Origin: Burkholderiales bacterium | Lineage (GTDB): Bacteria > Pseudomonadota > Gammaproteobacteria > Burkholderiales > WYBJ01 | NCBI GenBank assembly: GCA_022841915.1 | Contig: JALHQN010000001.1 | Coordinates: forward strand, 1-64,000 | Direction of reading: 5' to 3' | DNA length: 64,000 bases | Shown: in pieces, positions 1 to 9,777 of the stretch | Layout: every line of letters begins with the position of its first letter | How positions within the stretch are numbered: the stretch's first letter is position 1 | Program-made: the position numbers and the translations under genes | The notes under the pieces: model-generated | Database searches by the model: none | What the model was told of the DNA's origin: nothing | What the model saw: only the letters and a program-made list of their open reading frames with translations

Positions 1-112
1 TCCTTCAGATTCGCAGTCGCCCGCGACACCCTTGCCGTTCGGCTAACTCTTCTCCTTGCCGAGTGAGTAGAGGACTTCCACCTCCAAGTGAATGCGCCCT
101 GCCGGGCGCACC

Positions 113-143
113 AAAAAAAGCCTGCCCCCTCGGGGCAGGCTTT
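113..143 (-). terminator. Rho-independent terminator of htpX
   Basis: A perfect 12-bp stem (117-128 paired with 132-143) encloses a 3-base loop. Read on the minus strand it is followed by a run of seven T (113-119). It lies about 30 bases past the htpX stop codon and is oriented to end that transcript. A second, weaker dyad (93-99 with 104-110) follows directly downstream. Confidence 0.9.
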
Positions 144-175
144 GCTTCACAGTGAGATTCGCAGTCGGATCCCGA

Positions 176-1081
176 TCACCGCCCCCATTCATTGGCGATC
201 TGAGGAGCGCCGGCTCGCAGCGCCTCGATACGCTCCTCGAGCGGCGGATGGGTCATGAACAACTTCGACAGCCCTCCGCCACCGCCCCGAATACCAAAGG
301 CCTTCATTTGCGAGGGCAACTCCGCCGGGGCCTCGTGCACCGCCTTGAGACGCGCAAGCGCGGCGATCATCTTTTCCCGTCCGGCGAGCTTGGCGCCGCC
401 GGCATCCGCACGGAACTCGCGCTGGCGACTGAACCACATCACGATCGTGCTGGCGAGTATGCCCAGTACCAGTTCGGCCACGATCGTCGTAGCGTAGAAG
501 GCAATGCCGTGGCCGTTCTCGTTCTTCAGGATGATCCGGTCGACCACGTAGCCGACGAATCGGGCGAGGAAGATCACGAAGGTGTTGACCACGCCTTGGA
601 TCAGCGCCAGGGTCACCATGTCGCCATTAGCGATATGGCTCACCTCATGCCCCAGCACGGCCTCGGCTTCGTCGCGAGACATGTTGTTGAGCAGCCCCGT
701 GCTGACCGCGACGAGCGCGTTGTTCTTGTTCATGCCGGTGGCGAACGCATTGACGTCGGGCGCATCGTAGATCGCGACTTCCGGCATGCCGATGCCTGCC
801 TCCCGGGCCTGACGGTGCACGGTGTCGACCAGCCAACGCTCGGTGAGATTGGAGGGCGTCTCGATAACGTGCGCCTTGGTCATCATCTTGGCCGACCATT
901 TCGAGATCGCCAGCGAGAACAATGCGCCGCCGAATCCGATGATGCCGGACATCACGAGCACCGCCGTTACGTTGAACCCTGTGCCGGCAAGCGCCCGATC
1001 GAGCCCGAGCAACTTCATGGAGATGCTCAACACCACCATCACTGCCAGGTTGGTCAGGATGAACAGGAAGATGCGTTTCAT
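176..1081 (-). CDS. htpX: HtpX membrane zinc metalloprotease
   Basis: This is an M48-family integral-membrane endopeptidase that degrades misfolded or damaged inner-membrane proteins, working alongside FtsH in membrane quality control. The N-terminus holds two hydrophobic segments (about residues 4-20 and 33-55). The zinc-binding HEVSH motif follows at about residue 143, then two further hydrophobic segments and a downstream glutamate-containing stretch ([10 protein letters not shown]). The length of 301 residues is usual for the family. The start was placed at MKRIFLF, which matches the family N-terminus; another ATG two codons upstream is possible. The gene stands alone, with a strong terminator after it. 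Function is inferred from family knowledge and the assignment is firm. Confidence 0.95.
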   Translation of the reverse strand: MKRIFLFILTNLAVMVVLSISMKLLGLDRALAGTGFNVTAVLVMSGIIGFGGALFSLAISKWSAKMMTKAHVIETPSNLTERWLVDTVHRQAREAGIGMPEVAIYDAPDVNAFATGMNKNNALVAVSTGLLNNMSRDEAEAVLGHEVSHIANGDMVTLALIQGVVNTFVIFLARFVGYVVDRIILKNENGHGIAFYATTIVAELVLGILASTIVMWFSRQREFRADAGGAKLAGREKMIAALARLKAVHEAPAELPSQMKAFGIRGGGGGLSKLFMTHPPLEERIEALRAGAPQIANEWGR

Positions 1082-1367
1082 GCACACTGCTCCGTAGAAG
1101 GTACCGACCGGTTAGAGCCACAATGGCAAATTGCGTTCAGTCGACTCGCGAAACACAATGGAACGTGGGGACGCTCGCGCCGTTCTTCAAGCACCCCGGT
1201 CCGCCAGTCTCGCAGAACGTCCCATCACGCCATGCGCGCGCAGTATACGGGTGGGGAAATGAAGCCACAATGCCCGCCGCCGGGATACCATGAGCACCTC
1301 GGGCAGGCGCAGTTAACCCGGCATCATGGCTCGCCGGAGGCTGACGCCGCTGAAACAGACGATATCG

Positions 1368-2663
1368 ATGGCAAGTCGACGCAAGCTTCTCTTTGGCGCG
1401 GCCGCAGCCGCGGGAGCCGCCGCATCGGGCCTGGCCTGGCGCCTCTGGCCGGAGCAAGGATTGCTGAATCCTTGTGCGGCCACGTTGCCGTCCGAACTCG
1501 CGCGCCACGAGATCGTGACAGCCGCCTGGCATAACATCGCCCCTACACGAATGTGGGATTGTCACGTCCATCTGGTGGGTCTAGGTGATTCCCCGAGCGG
1601 CGTCTGGATCAATCCGAGAATGCAAAGCTTGCTCCACCCCATGCAGTATGCACAGCGGCTTTTCTTCCTCAATGCCGGCTGCGCCCATGACGCGCCGGGA
1701 CGGGTCGACGAAAGCTACGTCGAACGGATGCACAACCTGGTCGATGGCCTGGCTCCCGGCGCCAAACTCGTGCTGCTCGCGTTCGACCATACGTTCTCCG
1801 AAGAAGGCCAACGAGACCTCGACCGGAGCGCTTTCCATACCCCGAACACTTACGCAGCCGAGTTGGCGGCGCGCCACCCGCGTTACTTCGAATGGGCAGC
1901 GTCGATTCATCCTTATCGCGCCGATTGCGTCGAAGCCCTGGAGTGGTGCATCGACAAGGGTGCGCGGGCGGTAAAGTGGCTCCCGCCAGCCATGGGCATC
2001 GACCCGGCCTCGCCTTTGTGCGACCGCTTCTACTCGGCTGCCGCCCGCCTCGATATTCCCATCATCACCCACGCCGGGCAGGAAAGAGCCGTGCACGGAG
2101 CATCCTCCCCTGCCCTCGGCAACCCGCTGAAACTTCGACGGGCTCTGGACCACGGTGTGCGGATCGTCGTAGCCCATTGCGCGACGATGGGAGAGGATCA
2201 GGATCTCGACCGCGGACCGGAAGGTCCGTGGACGTCGAGTTTCGCGCTGTTCGAGCGTCTGATGGACGACGCCCGCTACGCCGGGCGCCTGTTCGGAGAC
2301 ATCTCGGCGGTCACTCAGGTCAATCGCGCGGGGCCTCACCTGCACCGGCTGCTCCAGCGTACCGACTGGCACGCGCGCCTGCTCAACGGGTCGGACTATC
2401 CTCTGCCGGGCATCATGCCCTTGTTTTCCATCGAGCGACTGATCGATCAGGGGTTCCTGCATCCGCGCACGAGCCCGGTTCTCAAGGGCATTCGGGAGCA
2501 CAATCCCCTGCTGTTCGACTTCGTGCTCAAGCGCGAGCTGCGATCGGGCGCAAACCGCTTCGCGGAGGCGGTGTTTCAGACTCGCGACTTCTTCACGGTC
2601 GCCGCCTCCGGGCGTCGAAACGCTCCCGCCGCGGCCGTGTCTACGGGCGCTTCCACGCATTGA
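1368..2663 (+). CDS. Exported amidohydrolase-family protein
   Basis: This is a TIM-barrel metal-dependent hydrolase of the amidohydrolase (amidohydrolase 2) type. It opens with a twin-arginine-like leader (SRRKLLFGAAAAAG), suggesting Tat export of the folded enzyme. The metal-binding HxH appears in WDCHVHLVG. Further candidate ligands are the histidines in ITHAGQE and VAHCATMGED and the aspartate in NGSDYPLPG. The start at 1368 was preferred over an in-frame ATG at 1326 because it places the twin-arginine motif at the N-terminus. The substrate is unknown. The next gene begins 19 bases downstream, so the two may be cotranscribed. Confidence 0.8.
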   Translation: MASRRKLLFGAAAAAGAAASGLAWRLWPEQGLLNPCAATLPSELARHEIVTAAWHNIAPTRMWDCHVHLVGLGDSPSGVWINPRMQSLLHPMQYAQRLFFLNAGCAHDAPGRVDESYVERMHNLVDGLAPGAKLVLLAFDHTFSEEGQRDLDRSAFHTPNTYAAELAARHPRYFEWAASIHPYRADCVEALEWCIDKGARAVKWLPPAMGIDPASPLCDRFYSAAARLDIPIITHAGQERAVHGASSPALGNPLKLRRALDHGVRIVVAHCATMGEDQDLDRGPEGPWTSSFALFERLMDDARYAGRLFGDISAVTQVNRAGPHLHRLLQRTDWHARLLNGSDYPLPGIMPLFSIERLIDQGFLHPRTSPVLKGIREHNPLLFDFVLKRELRSGANRFAEAVFQTRDFFTVAASGRRNAPAAAVSTGASTH

Positions 2664-2682
2664 ACCGCATCGAGACATCTCT

Positions 2683-3804
2683 TTGACGAAAACCACCGAC
2701 CGATCGACCTCGCGCCCGCCAAGGCAACGCACGCGCCTCTGGTCGCTGCCCGCTTCGCGCGCCGCCCACGGCGCCCCGGACGAGATCGAAGGTATCGAGC
2801 GCACGCTGCATCATTCGAGCTGGCTGTTGCTCGCGCTCATCCTGGTCTATGTGCTCTTCAACAGCCGTGCCTTGACCACGTCCGCACTGAACATGGTCTG
2901 GGGAGGCGCACTTGCCTACACGACGGCGCTGCTCGCACTGCGGTCGTGGCCGGAGAGCCCCGCACCTTCGCGCTGGCCGATGCTCGTTCGCTGCTGGCTG
3001 ATGATCGCGTTCATCACCGGCGTGCTTTGGGCGTTGCGCGTCGATACAGGTGCGCTGGTAACCCTCTATCACCTCGTTGTCATCGCCAGCGCGGTGTCCC
3101 TGAACCGGCGGCTGACGCTCGTTAATCTCTCCATCATAGGTGCGTGCCTGATCGTGCTCGCGCATCCGGCCCGCCTCGAGCAGCCGCTCGAGTCCACGCT
3201 GGCGCTGACGCTTTTCGCGCAGATCGGCCCCATGCTGCTGGTGGCCTATGTCACATCCAGAGTCGCAGGCGACATCCGCAATGCGCTCGAGCGCATACGC
3301 TTCATTTCAGAGACAGACGAACTGACGCGGCTCTTCAATTTGCGCGCGTTCATGCAGGTCGCCGAGCGCCTTCACCGGCAAGCCAAGCGCTACAACCGAC
3401 CCTATTCTCTCGTCATGATCGATTCCGACAACCTCAAGACCGTCAACGATACCCACGGCCACCAATGCGGCAACGACCTGCTGAAACTCACGACGGGAAG
3501 CATACGCCGCGAGTTGCGGGACACCGATGTCGCGGCTCGCTACGGCGGCGACGAATTCATTGTGCTGCTGCCAGAAACCGGGGCCGACGGAGCGCGCGAG
3601 TTGAGCGAGCGCATTCGACGCTCGGTCGAGATCAAGGCCCTCGAAGTGCGCGGCCAGCGTGTGCGCACCACGGTCAGCATCGGAGTCGCGAGCTTTCCCG
3701 CGCATGGCGCAGATCTGCACAGCATCCTGAACAAGGCTGATCAAGCGATGTACCTTGCCAAGAGAACCGGGCGCAACCGCGTCGTTGTGTTCGATCCGGG
3801 TTGA
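2683..3804 (+). CDS. Membrane-bound diguanylate cyclase (GGDEF)
   Basis: This protein makes cyclic di-GMP from two GTP. The N-terminal 180 residues carry about five or six hydrophobic membrane segments with no recognised sensor domain. The C-terminal GGDEF domain has an intact signature (YGGDEFIVLLPE, about residues 287-298). An RxxD inhibitory site (RDTD) lies five residues before it, so product feedback inhibition is expected. The start is taken as TTG, giving MTKTTDRS; no better ATG lies before the first membrane segment. It follows the amidohydrolase by 19 bases. The membrane part would sense or anchor, but its ligand cannot be read from the sequence. Confidence 0.9.
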   Translation: MTKTTDRSTSRPPRQRTRLWSLPASRAAHGAPDEIEGIERTLHHSSWLLLALILVYVLFNSRALTTSALNMVWGGALAYTTALLALRSWPESPAPSRWPMLVRCWLMIAFITGVLWALRVDTGALVTLYHLVVIASAVSLNRRLTLVNLSIIGACLIVLAHPARLEQPLESTLALTLFAQIGPMLLVAYVTSRVAGDIRNALERIRFISETDELTRLFNLRAFMQVAERLHRQAKRYNRPYSLVMIDSDNLKTVNDTHGHQCGNDLLKLTTGSIRRELRDTDVAARYGGDEFIVLLPETGADGARELSERIRRSVEIKALEVRGQRVRTTVSIGVASFPAHGADLHSILNKADQAMYLAKRTGRNRVVVFDPG

Positions 3805-3935
3805 TCCGGCCCGGCAGGAGCGTGAGCGCACCGCCGATCCGGATACGTTCTCGCGCTGATCCCGCAGCGGCGGTACGGTAGAATTCCCGGCACCATCCCT
3901 TAGGTTCGCTTTTCTCGCAAGGATTCCCGCCCAGC

Positions 3936-5057
3936 ATGGAAACCATCGATTGCGTCGTCATCGGCGCAGGTGTCGTCGGACTTGCCGTCGCCCGCCGACT
4001 GGCCCTCGCCGGTCGCGAGGTCGTCGTGCTCGAGACCGAGCGCTCGATCGGCAACCACACCAGTTCGCGCAACTCCGAAGTCATCCATGCCGGCATCTAT
4101 TATCCGACCGGCAGCCTCAGGGCGCGCATGTGCCTCGCCGGCAAGAAGGCGCTATACAACTATTGCCCCAGCCGTGGCGTCGAACACAAGCGCATCACCA
4201 AGATCATCGTCGCGACCGCGGACGACGAGATCCCGACCTTGCGAAAGTACAAGGAACAGGCCGAGCGCAATGGCGTGGATGATCTCGTCTGGCTCGAACG
4301 CGAGCAGGTCAACGCGATGGAGCCCAACGTCGTCGCCGTGGCGGGCGTCCACTCGCCGTCGACCGGCATCATCGACAGCCACGGCCTGATGCTCGCTTAC
4401 CAGGGCGACGCCGAGGGCGCCGGCGCGGCAGTCGTGTTCGAGAGTCCCGTGGTCGGCGGCGCCGTCACGGGCGATGGCATCGTGGTCGAGGTCGGCGGCA
4501 AGGAGCCGATGCAGATCCGGGCGAGAACCGTGGTCAACGCCGCTGGCCTCACGGCGCCGTCGGTCTCACGTACCATCGAGGGCGTTCCCTCGGCCACCAT
4601 CCCGCCCCAGCATCTGTGCAAGGGCCACTACTACACCCTGGCGGGCAAGTCGCCCTTCAACCGCTTGATCTATCCGGTCGGCAGCGGCCTGTGGCACGGC
4701 GTGCATGTCACCCTCGATCTGGGCGGGCAAGTGAAGTTCGGTCCCGACCTGACGTGGCTGGACAGCATCGACTACAGCTTCGACGAGTCGCGCGAGGCCG
4801 ACTTCTACAAAGCCATCCGTCACTACTATCCGGCGCTCGCGGACGGCGCGCTGGTGCCCGGGTACACCGGCATTCGCCCCAAGATCACCGCGCAGGGGGA
4901 GCCGGCTGCGGACTTCATGATCCAGGGTCCGGCCGAGCATGGGATTGCCGGCATGGTCAATCTCTACGGGATCGAGTCGCCCGGACTCACGTCCTCTCTG
5001 GCCATCGGCGATCACGTCGCCAGCCTGCTCGGAATGCCGCCTCTAGAGACGTTCTAG
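3936..5057 (+). CDS. FAD-dependent oxidoreductase, L-2-hydroxyglutarate oxidase-like
   Basis: The protein is a DAO-fold flavoenzyme. It has an N-terminal dinucleotide-binding motif (VVIGAGVVGLAVARRLA) and the segment SSRNSEVIHAGIYYP, which is typical of the L-2-hydroxyglutarate dehydrogenase/oxidase (LhgO) group. A second nucleotide-contacting stretch (VNAAGL) and a C-terminal YGIESPGLTSSLAIG segment fit this family. Members oxidise L-2-hydroxyglutarate or related 2-hydroxyacids and pass electrons to oxygen or the quinone pool. Its 373 residues are close to the family length of about 400. The last 15 bases overlap the 3' end of the convergent hydrolase gene. The exact substrate is an inference. 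Confidence 0.82.
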   Translation: METIDCVVIGAGVVGLAVARRLALAGREVVVLETERSIGNHTSSRNSEVIHAGIYYPTGSLRARMCLAGKKALYNYCPSRGVEHKRITKIIVATADDEIPTLRKYKEQAERNGVDDLVWLEREQVNAMEPNVVAVAGVHSPSTGIIDSHGLMLAYQGDAEGAGAAVVFESPVVGGAVTGDGIVVEVGGKEPMQIRARTVVNAAGLTAPSVSRTIEGVPSATIPPQHLCKGHYYTLAGKSPFNRLIYPVGSGLWHGVHVTLDLGGQVKFGPDLTWLDSIDYSFDESREADFYKAIRHYYPALADGALVPGYTGIRPKITAQGEPAADFMIQGPAEHGIAGMVNLYGIESPGLTSSLAIGDHVASLLGMPPLETF

Positions 5058-5927
5058 CGGCCCGGCAGCGGGCTCTAAAGCGAGCGCACCACCGGTCTGG
5101 ACTGGGCGTTCCAATGGGCGCAGGAATGCTCCGAGCGCCTCCACCCACTCCCGCCGCACGAACAGGAAGCCTTCGTTGTGTCCGCCGCGCAGCTCGACGA
5201 AGGCCTTCGGCTCGCCTGCCTGATCGAACAATGCGCGTCCGTGCGAGTAGGGAACGATCTCGTCCTGCGGGCTGTGCGCGATCAGAACCGGTGCGGTGAC
5301 GCGTCGCACGAAGGCCTGAGTGTCGTAGCTGAAGCGACTGATCAAGCGCACCGGCAGAAACCAGTAGATCTGGCCGGCGAGATCGGGCACGGAAGTGAAC
5401 GCAGACTGGATCACCAGAGCGCGCGGCGCTGTGCGAGCGGCAAGCTCGGCTGCGATGGCGCCGCCCAAGGACTCGCCCACGAGCACGATATCGCCAGGCC
5501 GCCATCCGCGCGTGCTCGTGAGGTGATTCCATGCCGCGCTTGCGTCGTCGTAGGTCCCTTGCTCGGACGGCGTCCCGGTGCTGCGGCCATAACCGCGGTA
5601 GTCGACGATGAGACTGGCGTAACCGAGGTCATGAAACATGCGCAGCCAGTCCAGGCGCAGCCCTATGCTTCCAGCATTGCCGTGAAAAACGAGCGCCACG
5701 CCCTTGGCATCGCGGCGAGGAACGAACCATCCATGAAGGCGCACGTCCGGTGCAGCCTCGAGCCACACCTCCTCGAACGGCAAACCGATCGCGAGAGGCG
5801 TCGCTGGCACATTGCGCCCGATCTCGGGGAAGTAGATCAGACGCGCCTGAAACACGAACACGAGCAGCACCAGCGCCGCATAGCCCACGGCGAGTGCGAC
5901 GGCGATGGTCGTCAGCATGTGCTTCAT
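5043..5927 (-). CDS. Membrane-anchored alpha/beta hydrolase (YfhR/BEM46-like)
   Basis: This is a serine hydrolase with one N-terminal membrane segment (about residues 5-25) and the hydrolase domain after it. The nucleophile elbow is GESLGG, the aspartate lies in HSPQDEIVP, and the histidine is in GGHNEGF, so the triad is complete. An oxyanion-loop region (FHGNAGS) is visible. The architecture matches the BEM46/YfhR family of uncharacterised hydrolases. The start was taken at MKHMLTT to put the membrane segment at the N-terminus; an in-frame ATG lies 10 codons upstream. It overlaps the convergent flavoprotein gene by 15 bases and sits 37 bases after srkA in the same direction. Confidence 0.82.
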   Translation of the reverse strand: MKHMLTTIAVALAVGYAALVLLVFVFQARLIYFPEIGRNVPATPLAIGLPFEEVWLEAAPDVRLHGWFVPRRDAKGVALVFHGNAGSIGLRLDWLRMFHDLGYASLIVDYRGYGRSTGTPSEQGTYDDASAAWNHLTSTRGWRPGDIVLVGESLGGAIAAELAARTAPRALVIQSAFTSVPDLAGQIYWFLPVRLISRFSYDTQAFVRRVTAPVLIAHSPQDEIVPYSHGRALFDQAGEPKAFVELRGGHNEGFLFVRREWVEALGAFLRPLERPVQTGGALALEPAAGPLERL

Positions 5928-5964
5928 TCCCCGAGCAGGCTCGTCTGCGGCGGCCATCGAAGGC

Positions 5965-6960
5965 TTAGAGCGGCGACAGCGGCGGCTCGTCCATCGCGGC
6001 CATCTGCTCTTTCAGCGCGAGCACCTGATCCTGCCAATAGCGCTCGGTGCCGAACCAGGGAAACGCCGCCGGGAAAGCCGGATCGAGCCAGCGCTCGCCG
6101 ATCCAGGCCGCGTAGTGGATCAGGCGCAGCGTGCGCAGCGGCTCGATCAGCAGGAATTCGGCCGGATCGATCTGCCGAAACATGCTGTAGCCATCGAGCA
6201 TCACGCCCAACTGGCGATTCATCGCAGCGCGGTCGCCGGACAAGAGCATCCACAGATCCTGGATCGGCGGCCCCATCCTGCAGTCATCGAGATCGACGAA
6301 GTGCGGTCCCTCGGGTGTCCAAAGGATGTTCCCGGCATGACAGTCGGCATGCAAGCGTATCGAACGCACCGCGCCCGCCCGCTTGAAGCACTCTCGCACA
6401 CGCTCCAGCGCATGGCTGGCTGCCGCTTCGTAGGCAGCACGCAGACTCGCAGGGACCAGATCGCCGCGCAGCAGGAAAGCGAGCGGCTTGTCCCCATAGG
6501 CCACCGTATCGATGCGCGGCCGATGATCGAATGCCCGCCGCTCGCCCACCACGTGAATGCGCGCGATGAAGCGACCGAGCCATTCGAGCGTGTGCTCATC
6601 GTCGAGCTCGGGCGCGCGCCCCGCGCGCTTGGGAAAGATCGCCACCCGGAAGCCATCGACATCGAACAGTGTGCGGCCATCCTCGGCCGCCAGCGGCGCC
6701 ACGACCGGAATCTCTTCGGCGACCAGTTCGGCACAAAATGCATGCTCCTCGCCGATCGCCTCATCGCTCCAGCGGCCCGGGCGGTAGAACTTGGCAATGA
6801 CCGGCGCCCCCTCTTCGATGCCGATCTGGTAGACGCGATTCTCGAAGCTGTTGAGCGCCGACAATCGGCCGTCGCAACGCCAGCCCGCGCTCTCGACGGC
6901 GTCCATGATGCGATCGGGCGTGAGATTCTGAAACGGCAGCTTGCCGGCGTTGGACTTCAT
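5965..6960 (-). CDS. srkA: SrkA/YihE stress-response protein kinase
   Basis: This is a small serine/threonine kinase of the YihE (RdoA/SrkA) family with a choline-kinase-like fold, implicated in envelope stress and in protection from stress-induced death. Family landmarks are the N-terminal NSFENRVYQIG, the ATP-site lysine in VIAKFYRPGRWS, the catalytic loop HADCHAGNILW and the metal-binding VDLDDCRMGPP with DLWMLLSG after it. The 331 residues match the usual length. It begins just before the convergent-free spacer at 6961-7030 and probably shares a transcript with the downstream hydrolase. The assignment is confident; its target in this organism is unknown. Confidence 0.92.
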   Translation of the reverse strand: MKSNAGKLPFQNLTPDRIMDAVESAGWRCDGRLSALNSFENRVYQIGIEEGAPVIAKFYRPGRWSDEAIGEEHAFCAELVAEEIPVVAPLAAEDGRTLFDVDGFRVAIFPKRAGRAPELDDEHTLEWLGRFIARIHVVGERRAFDHRPRIDTVAYGDKPLAFLLRGDLVPASLRAAYEAAASHALERVRECFKRAGAVRSIRLHADCHAGNILWTPEGPHFVDLDDCRMGPPIQDLWMLLSGDRAAMNRQLGVMLDGYSMFRQIDPAEFLLIEPLRTLRLIHYAAWIGERWLDPAFPAAFPWFGTERYWQDQVLALKEQMAAMDEPPLSPL

Positions 6961-7030
6961 GCACTCTCCCTGGCTGGGTTACCGGTGGCCAACGCCACCA
7001 CGGCCGCATTGCTCGGGCATTCGATGCCGA

Positions 7031-8143
7031 TCAATGGGACGTCGCCGAGGCGCACAACTTGTCCCATTCATCGCAGCGCGGATAGAGAGCGACCCCGCTG
7101 GCGCGCTCCGCAGGCAAAACTTTCGGCGCCACACGCAGGTCGTTCAAGCGTATGTCGGCGAACAGATCGCGCACCATGCTTTCGATCTCGCCCAGATCGT
7201 CGAGCGGGTGCAGGGGCCAGCAAAAACCCTCGACCATGTCGGGCGCGAACGGCGAACTCAGTGTCACGCGGATCTCCGCATTCTCGTGCGCGGAGAGGAT
7301 GATCGAAGGATCGCCGACCGCCATGCGCAGCCGGCGCACCGCATTGCTGGCGAACAGATTGAATGCGGCCTCCAACTGCGCGCAACGCCCGCTGTGGGGC
7401 GCCATCAGCATGTTCTTCGGCGGCCGCGGCAAGGCCAGCAGCTGTACGCCGGGCGTCGCCAACTGGTCGGCGAGCAATTTCGCGCAGTCGCGCCCCCAGG
7501 CGCCGATGTTCGCCGCTGTCTCGGCAAAGCCGGGGGCGTCGACCGGGCTGACGCCGGCCCCCACCAGGAAACGCAAGTGTGTCTGCTCCTGACCGGCCTT
7601 GACGTGGAGATCCTCCGGCGGCAAGGCGTCACCGATGACGTCGGCGGCCAGGCTGCGCACGCTGCGAAAAACTGCCAACGGCGACAGCGCCTCGAGTGCC
7701 GCGAGCGAGCAGAGCGCGTTCGACAGGCCGAAGTTTCGCGTCGGGCCGAGTGCGTTGCTGCGCTCGAAAAGCGCCTGCATCGCCGCGACGTCGGTGAGTT
7801 GCCCCGCTATTCGCGCCGCCTTCGAACTAGCAGCGAGAAATACCACGGGCAAAGCGAAGGGACGTGCGACCACCGCCCCGGTGGCGAGGGAGGGCGTGTC
7901 GATGCTGCGCGCAATCGCCTCCCACAGCATGCGATACGAAGCCGCGTCCGGCGCCAGCGCCAGCGCCGCCTGCAAGCGCGCCTCGCCCCCCTGCTCCAGG
8001 CAGCGTTCGATCGCCGCCCTCAACGCATGCAGGGCCGCCGGACCCGCCAGGTCGTCGGCCTGCCCCGCTCGAGCGGTCAAGGCGATCAGTTCATCGGTTA
8101 CACTGCCGCCTCCAAAGCGGCGCGGCTCAGGCAAGTACCCCAT
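7031..8143 (-). CDS. Conserved-looking protein of unknown function
   Basis: I do not recognise this protein. It is about 370 residues, soluble, rich in alanine and leucine, with no signal peptide or membrane segment. The middle and C-terminal parts look helical, with a motif-like segment PPKNMLMAPHSGRC and a beta-rich end. The start was placed at MGYLPEPRRF; the reading frame is open for 41 more codons upstream, and a GTG 14 codons downstream (VTDELIAL) is another option. Codon use resembles the neighbours, so it is probably a real gene. It is read in the same direction as srkA, 70 bases ahead of it, and divergently from the transporter at 8299. Confidence 0.6.
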   Translation of the reverse strand: MGYLPEPRRFGGGSVTDELIALTARAGQADDLAGPAALHALRAAIERCLEQGGEARLQAALALAPDAASYRMLWEAIARSIDTPSLATGAVVARPFALPVVFLAASSKAARIAGQLTDVAAMQALFERSNALGPTRNFGLSNALCSLAALEALSPLAVFRSVRSLAADVIGDALPPEDLHVKAGQEQTHLRFLVGAGVSPVDAPGFAETAANIGAWGRDCAKLLADQLATPGVQLLALPRPPKNMLMAPHSGRCAQLEAAFNLFASNAVRRLRMAVGDPSIILSAHENAEIRVTLSSPFAPDMVEGFCWPLHPLDDLGEIESMVRDLFADIRLNDLRVAPKVLPAERASGVALYPRCDEWDKLCASATSH

Positions 8144-8298
8144 TCGATGGCAATCCAGGAAGTTGATGGCGAAGCGACCACCGCCGCGGTTGCGCAGTCG
8201 CCGCGAGCAGGCGGCTGTCCGGAGCGCAGTCGATACCCGATGATACCTCGTCGCCCCTCGACGCATCGGACCAGCCGCATCCGCACGAGTCGCCTTGC

Positions 8299-9543
8299 AT
8301 GAGCATGGTCGTGCTCGCAGTATTCGTGCTCGTCTACCTGGGCATGATTCTCGGCGGCCTGCCCTATCTGCAGCTGGATCGTACCGGCGTCGCGCTGCTC
8401 GGCGCGATCGCGATGGTGGGCACGGGCGCCCTGACGCCCGAGCAGGCCGCCGCTGCGGTGCATTTGCCGACGCTACTGCTTCTGTTCGCCTTCATGGTGG
8501 TGTCGGCGCAGTTGCGGCTCGGCGGGTTTTACGCGTGGATCACACGCCGGATCGCCCGCCTGCCGCTGTCGCCCCCCGGCCTGCTGGCGGCGCTGATCGC
8601 GGTCGTTGCCGTGCTCGCCGCGATCTTCAGCAACGACATCGTCTGTCTGGCCGCCGCTCCGGTGCTGGCGGATACATGCATCCGGCGGGGCTTGAATCCC
8701 GTTCCCTTCCTGCTGGCGCTCGCTTGCGCTGCCAACGTGGGGTCGGCTGCGACCTTGATCGGCAATCCGCAGAACATGCTGATCGGCGCCACGCTGCAGC
8801 TCGACTTCGGCGACTACCTCGTGCAAGTGCTGCCCGTCGTCTTGCCCAGCTTGATGGTCACCTGGGCCATCATCGTCTGGTGTTCGAAGTCGCGCTGGAA
8901 GCTGCAGATTTCTCCGGGAGCGATGGCGGCAGGAGAACGCGATGTGACCGGGGAAGAATTCGATCGCTGGCAGACCATCAAAGGGCTAGGCGTCGCGGCG
9001 GCGCTCATCGTGCTGTTTCTTGCGACCGACATACCGCGCGAGATCGCCGCGCTCGGGGGCGCGGGCGTGCTCCTGTTGAGCCGCAGGCTGCATTCGAGCA
9101 AGACGCTCGAATTGGTCGACTGGGAGCTGCTGGTGCTCTTCATCGGCCTCTTCATCGTCAACCGCGCCTTGGAGGATACGGGCCTCGTCCAGGCCTGGAT
9201 CGCCGAAGCCGCCGATCACGGCATCGCGCTCGACCACCCGGCCGCCCTGTTCGTCGCCGGATCTGTGCTCTCGAACATCGTCTCCAACGTCCCGGCCGTC
9301 ATGCTGCTCTTGCCCCTTGCGACCCATGAGCAGGCAGGGCCGCTGCTCGCCGTGGTCACCACATTGGCCGGCAATCTGCTGATCGTGGGCAGTATCGCGA
9401 ACATCATCGTGGTCGACGCGGCGAAGCGCTGCGGCATCGACATCGACTGGCGAGCCCACGCCCGCATCGGTGTGCCCGTCACGTTGTCCACGCTCGTGAT
9501 CGCCGGCCTGTGGTTCGCGATGGGTCCGACGCCGATCGAGTAA
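8299..9543 (+). CDS. SLC13/ArsB-like anion or Na+/H+ transporter
   Basis: This is a polytopic inner-membrane protein of the ion-transporter superfamily that includes SLC13/DASS carriers, ArsB and NhaD. About ten to eleven hydrophobic helices are visible. Two family-type re-entrant motifs occur: FSNDIVCLAAAP in the first half and LIGNPQNMLIG between the halves, with a second SNIVSNVPAVMLL and GSIANIIVVDAA pair in the C-terminal half. That internal repeat is typical of the superfamily. The solute could be an organic anion, sulphate or arsenite; nothing nearby decides it. It is transcribed divergently from the unknown gene at 7031. Confidence 0.78.
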   Translation: MSMVVLAVFVLVYLGMILGGLPYLQLDRTGVALLGAIAMVGTGALTPEQAAAAVHLPTLLLLFAFMVVSAQLRLGGFYAWITRRIARLPLSPPGLLAALIAVVAVLAAIFSNDIVCLAAAPVLADTCIRRGLNPVPFLLALACAANVGSAATLIGNPQNMLIGATLQLDFGDYLVQVLPVVLPSLMVTWAIIVWCSKSRWKLQISPGAMAAGERDVTGEEFDRWQTIKGLGVAAALIVLFLATDIPREIAALGGAGVLLLSRRLHSSKTLELVDWELLVLFIGLFIVNRALEDTGLVQAWIAEAADHGIALDHPAALFVAGSVLSNIVSNVPAVMLLLPLATHEQAGPLLAVVTTLAGNLLIVGSIANIIVVDAAKRCGIDIDWRAHARIGVPVTLSTLVIAGLWFAMGPTPIE

Positions 9544-9685
9544 CCGCACGCAAGCGCGAGTGTCGGGGATGGATGCACCGATCGTTCGGCACAGGTCTCT
9601 GGGGCCCCGGCTCGCCGCGGGCGCGGCGGGCTAGAGCGGCCACCGATTTCGGCAAGCTGCCCCAGCCCGCGGCGCTCACCGCGCT

Positions 9686-9713
9686 TTGCAGGGCGGGCGC
9701 GGCGGCCGATAAT
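9686..9713 (+). promoter_or_regulatory. Possible sigma-70 promoter
   Basis: TTGCAG (9686-9691) and GATAAT (9708-9713) are separated by 16 bases, a fair match to a housekeeping promoter, about 65 bases before the flavoprotein start at 9778. Surrounding DNA is very GC-rich, so the AT-rich -10 stands out. There is no experimental support. Confidence 0.35.
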
Positions 9714-9777
9714 GCGCGCGAGCGACAAGCCACTCACGAGTAACGCCCTAACCCTTCCCGTATCCGGCCGAATCGAC

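Noticed and set aside
7-167. 13-bp direct repeat (AGATTCGCAGTCG at 7-19 and 155-167)
   Set aside because: A short repeat with nothing mobile between the copies; the intervening DNA is the htpX terminator, so it is not evidence of a mobile element.
92-1534. 480-codon plus-strand ORF across htpX
   Set aside because: It is antisense to the clear htpX gene and its composition is arginine/histidine-rich, as expected of an antisense frame in GC-rich DNA.
6984-6999. 6-bp hairpin between srkA and the unknown gene
   Set aside because: Short stem, no T-run on either strand, so not a credible terminator.
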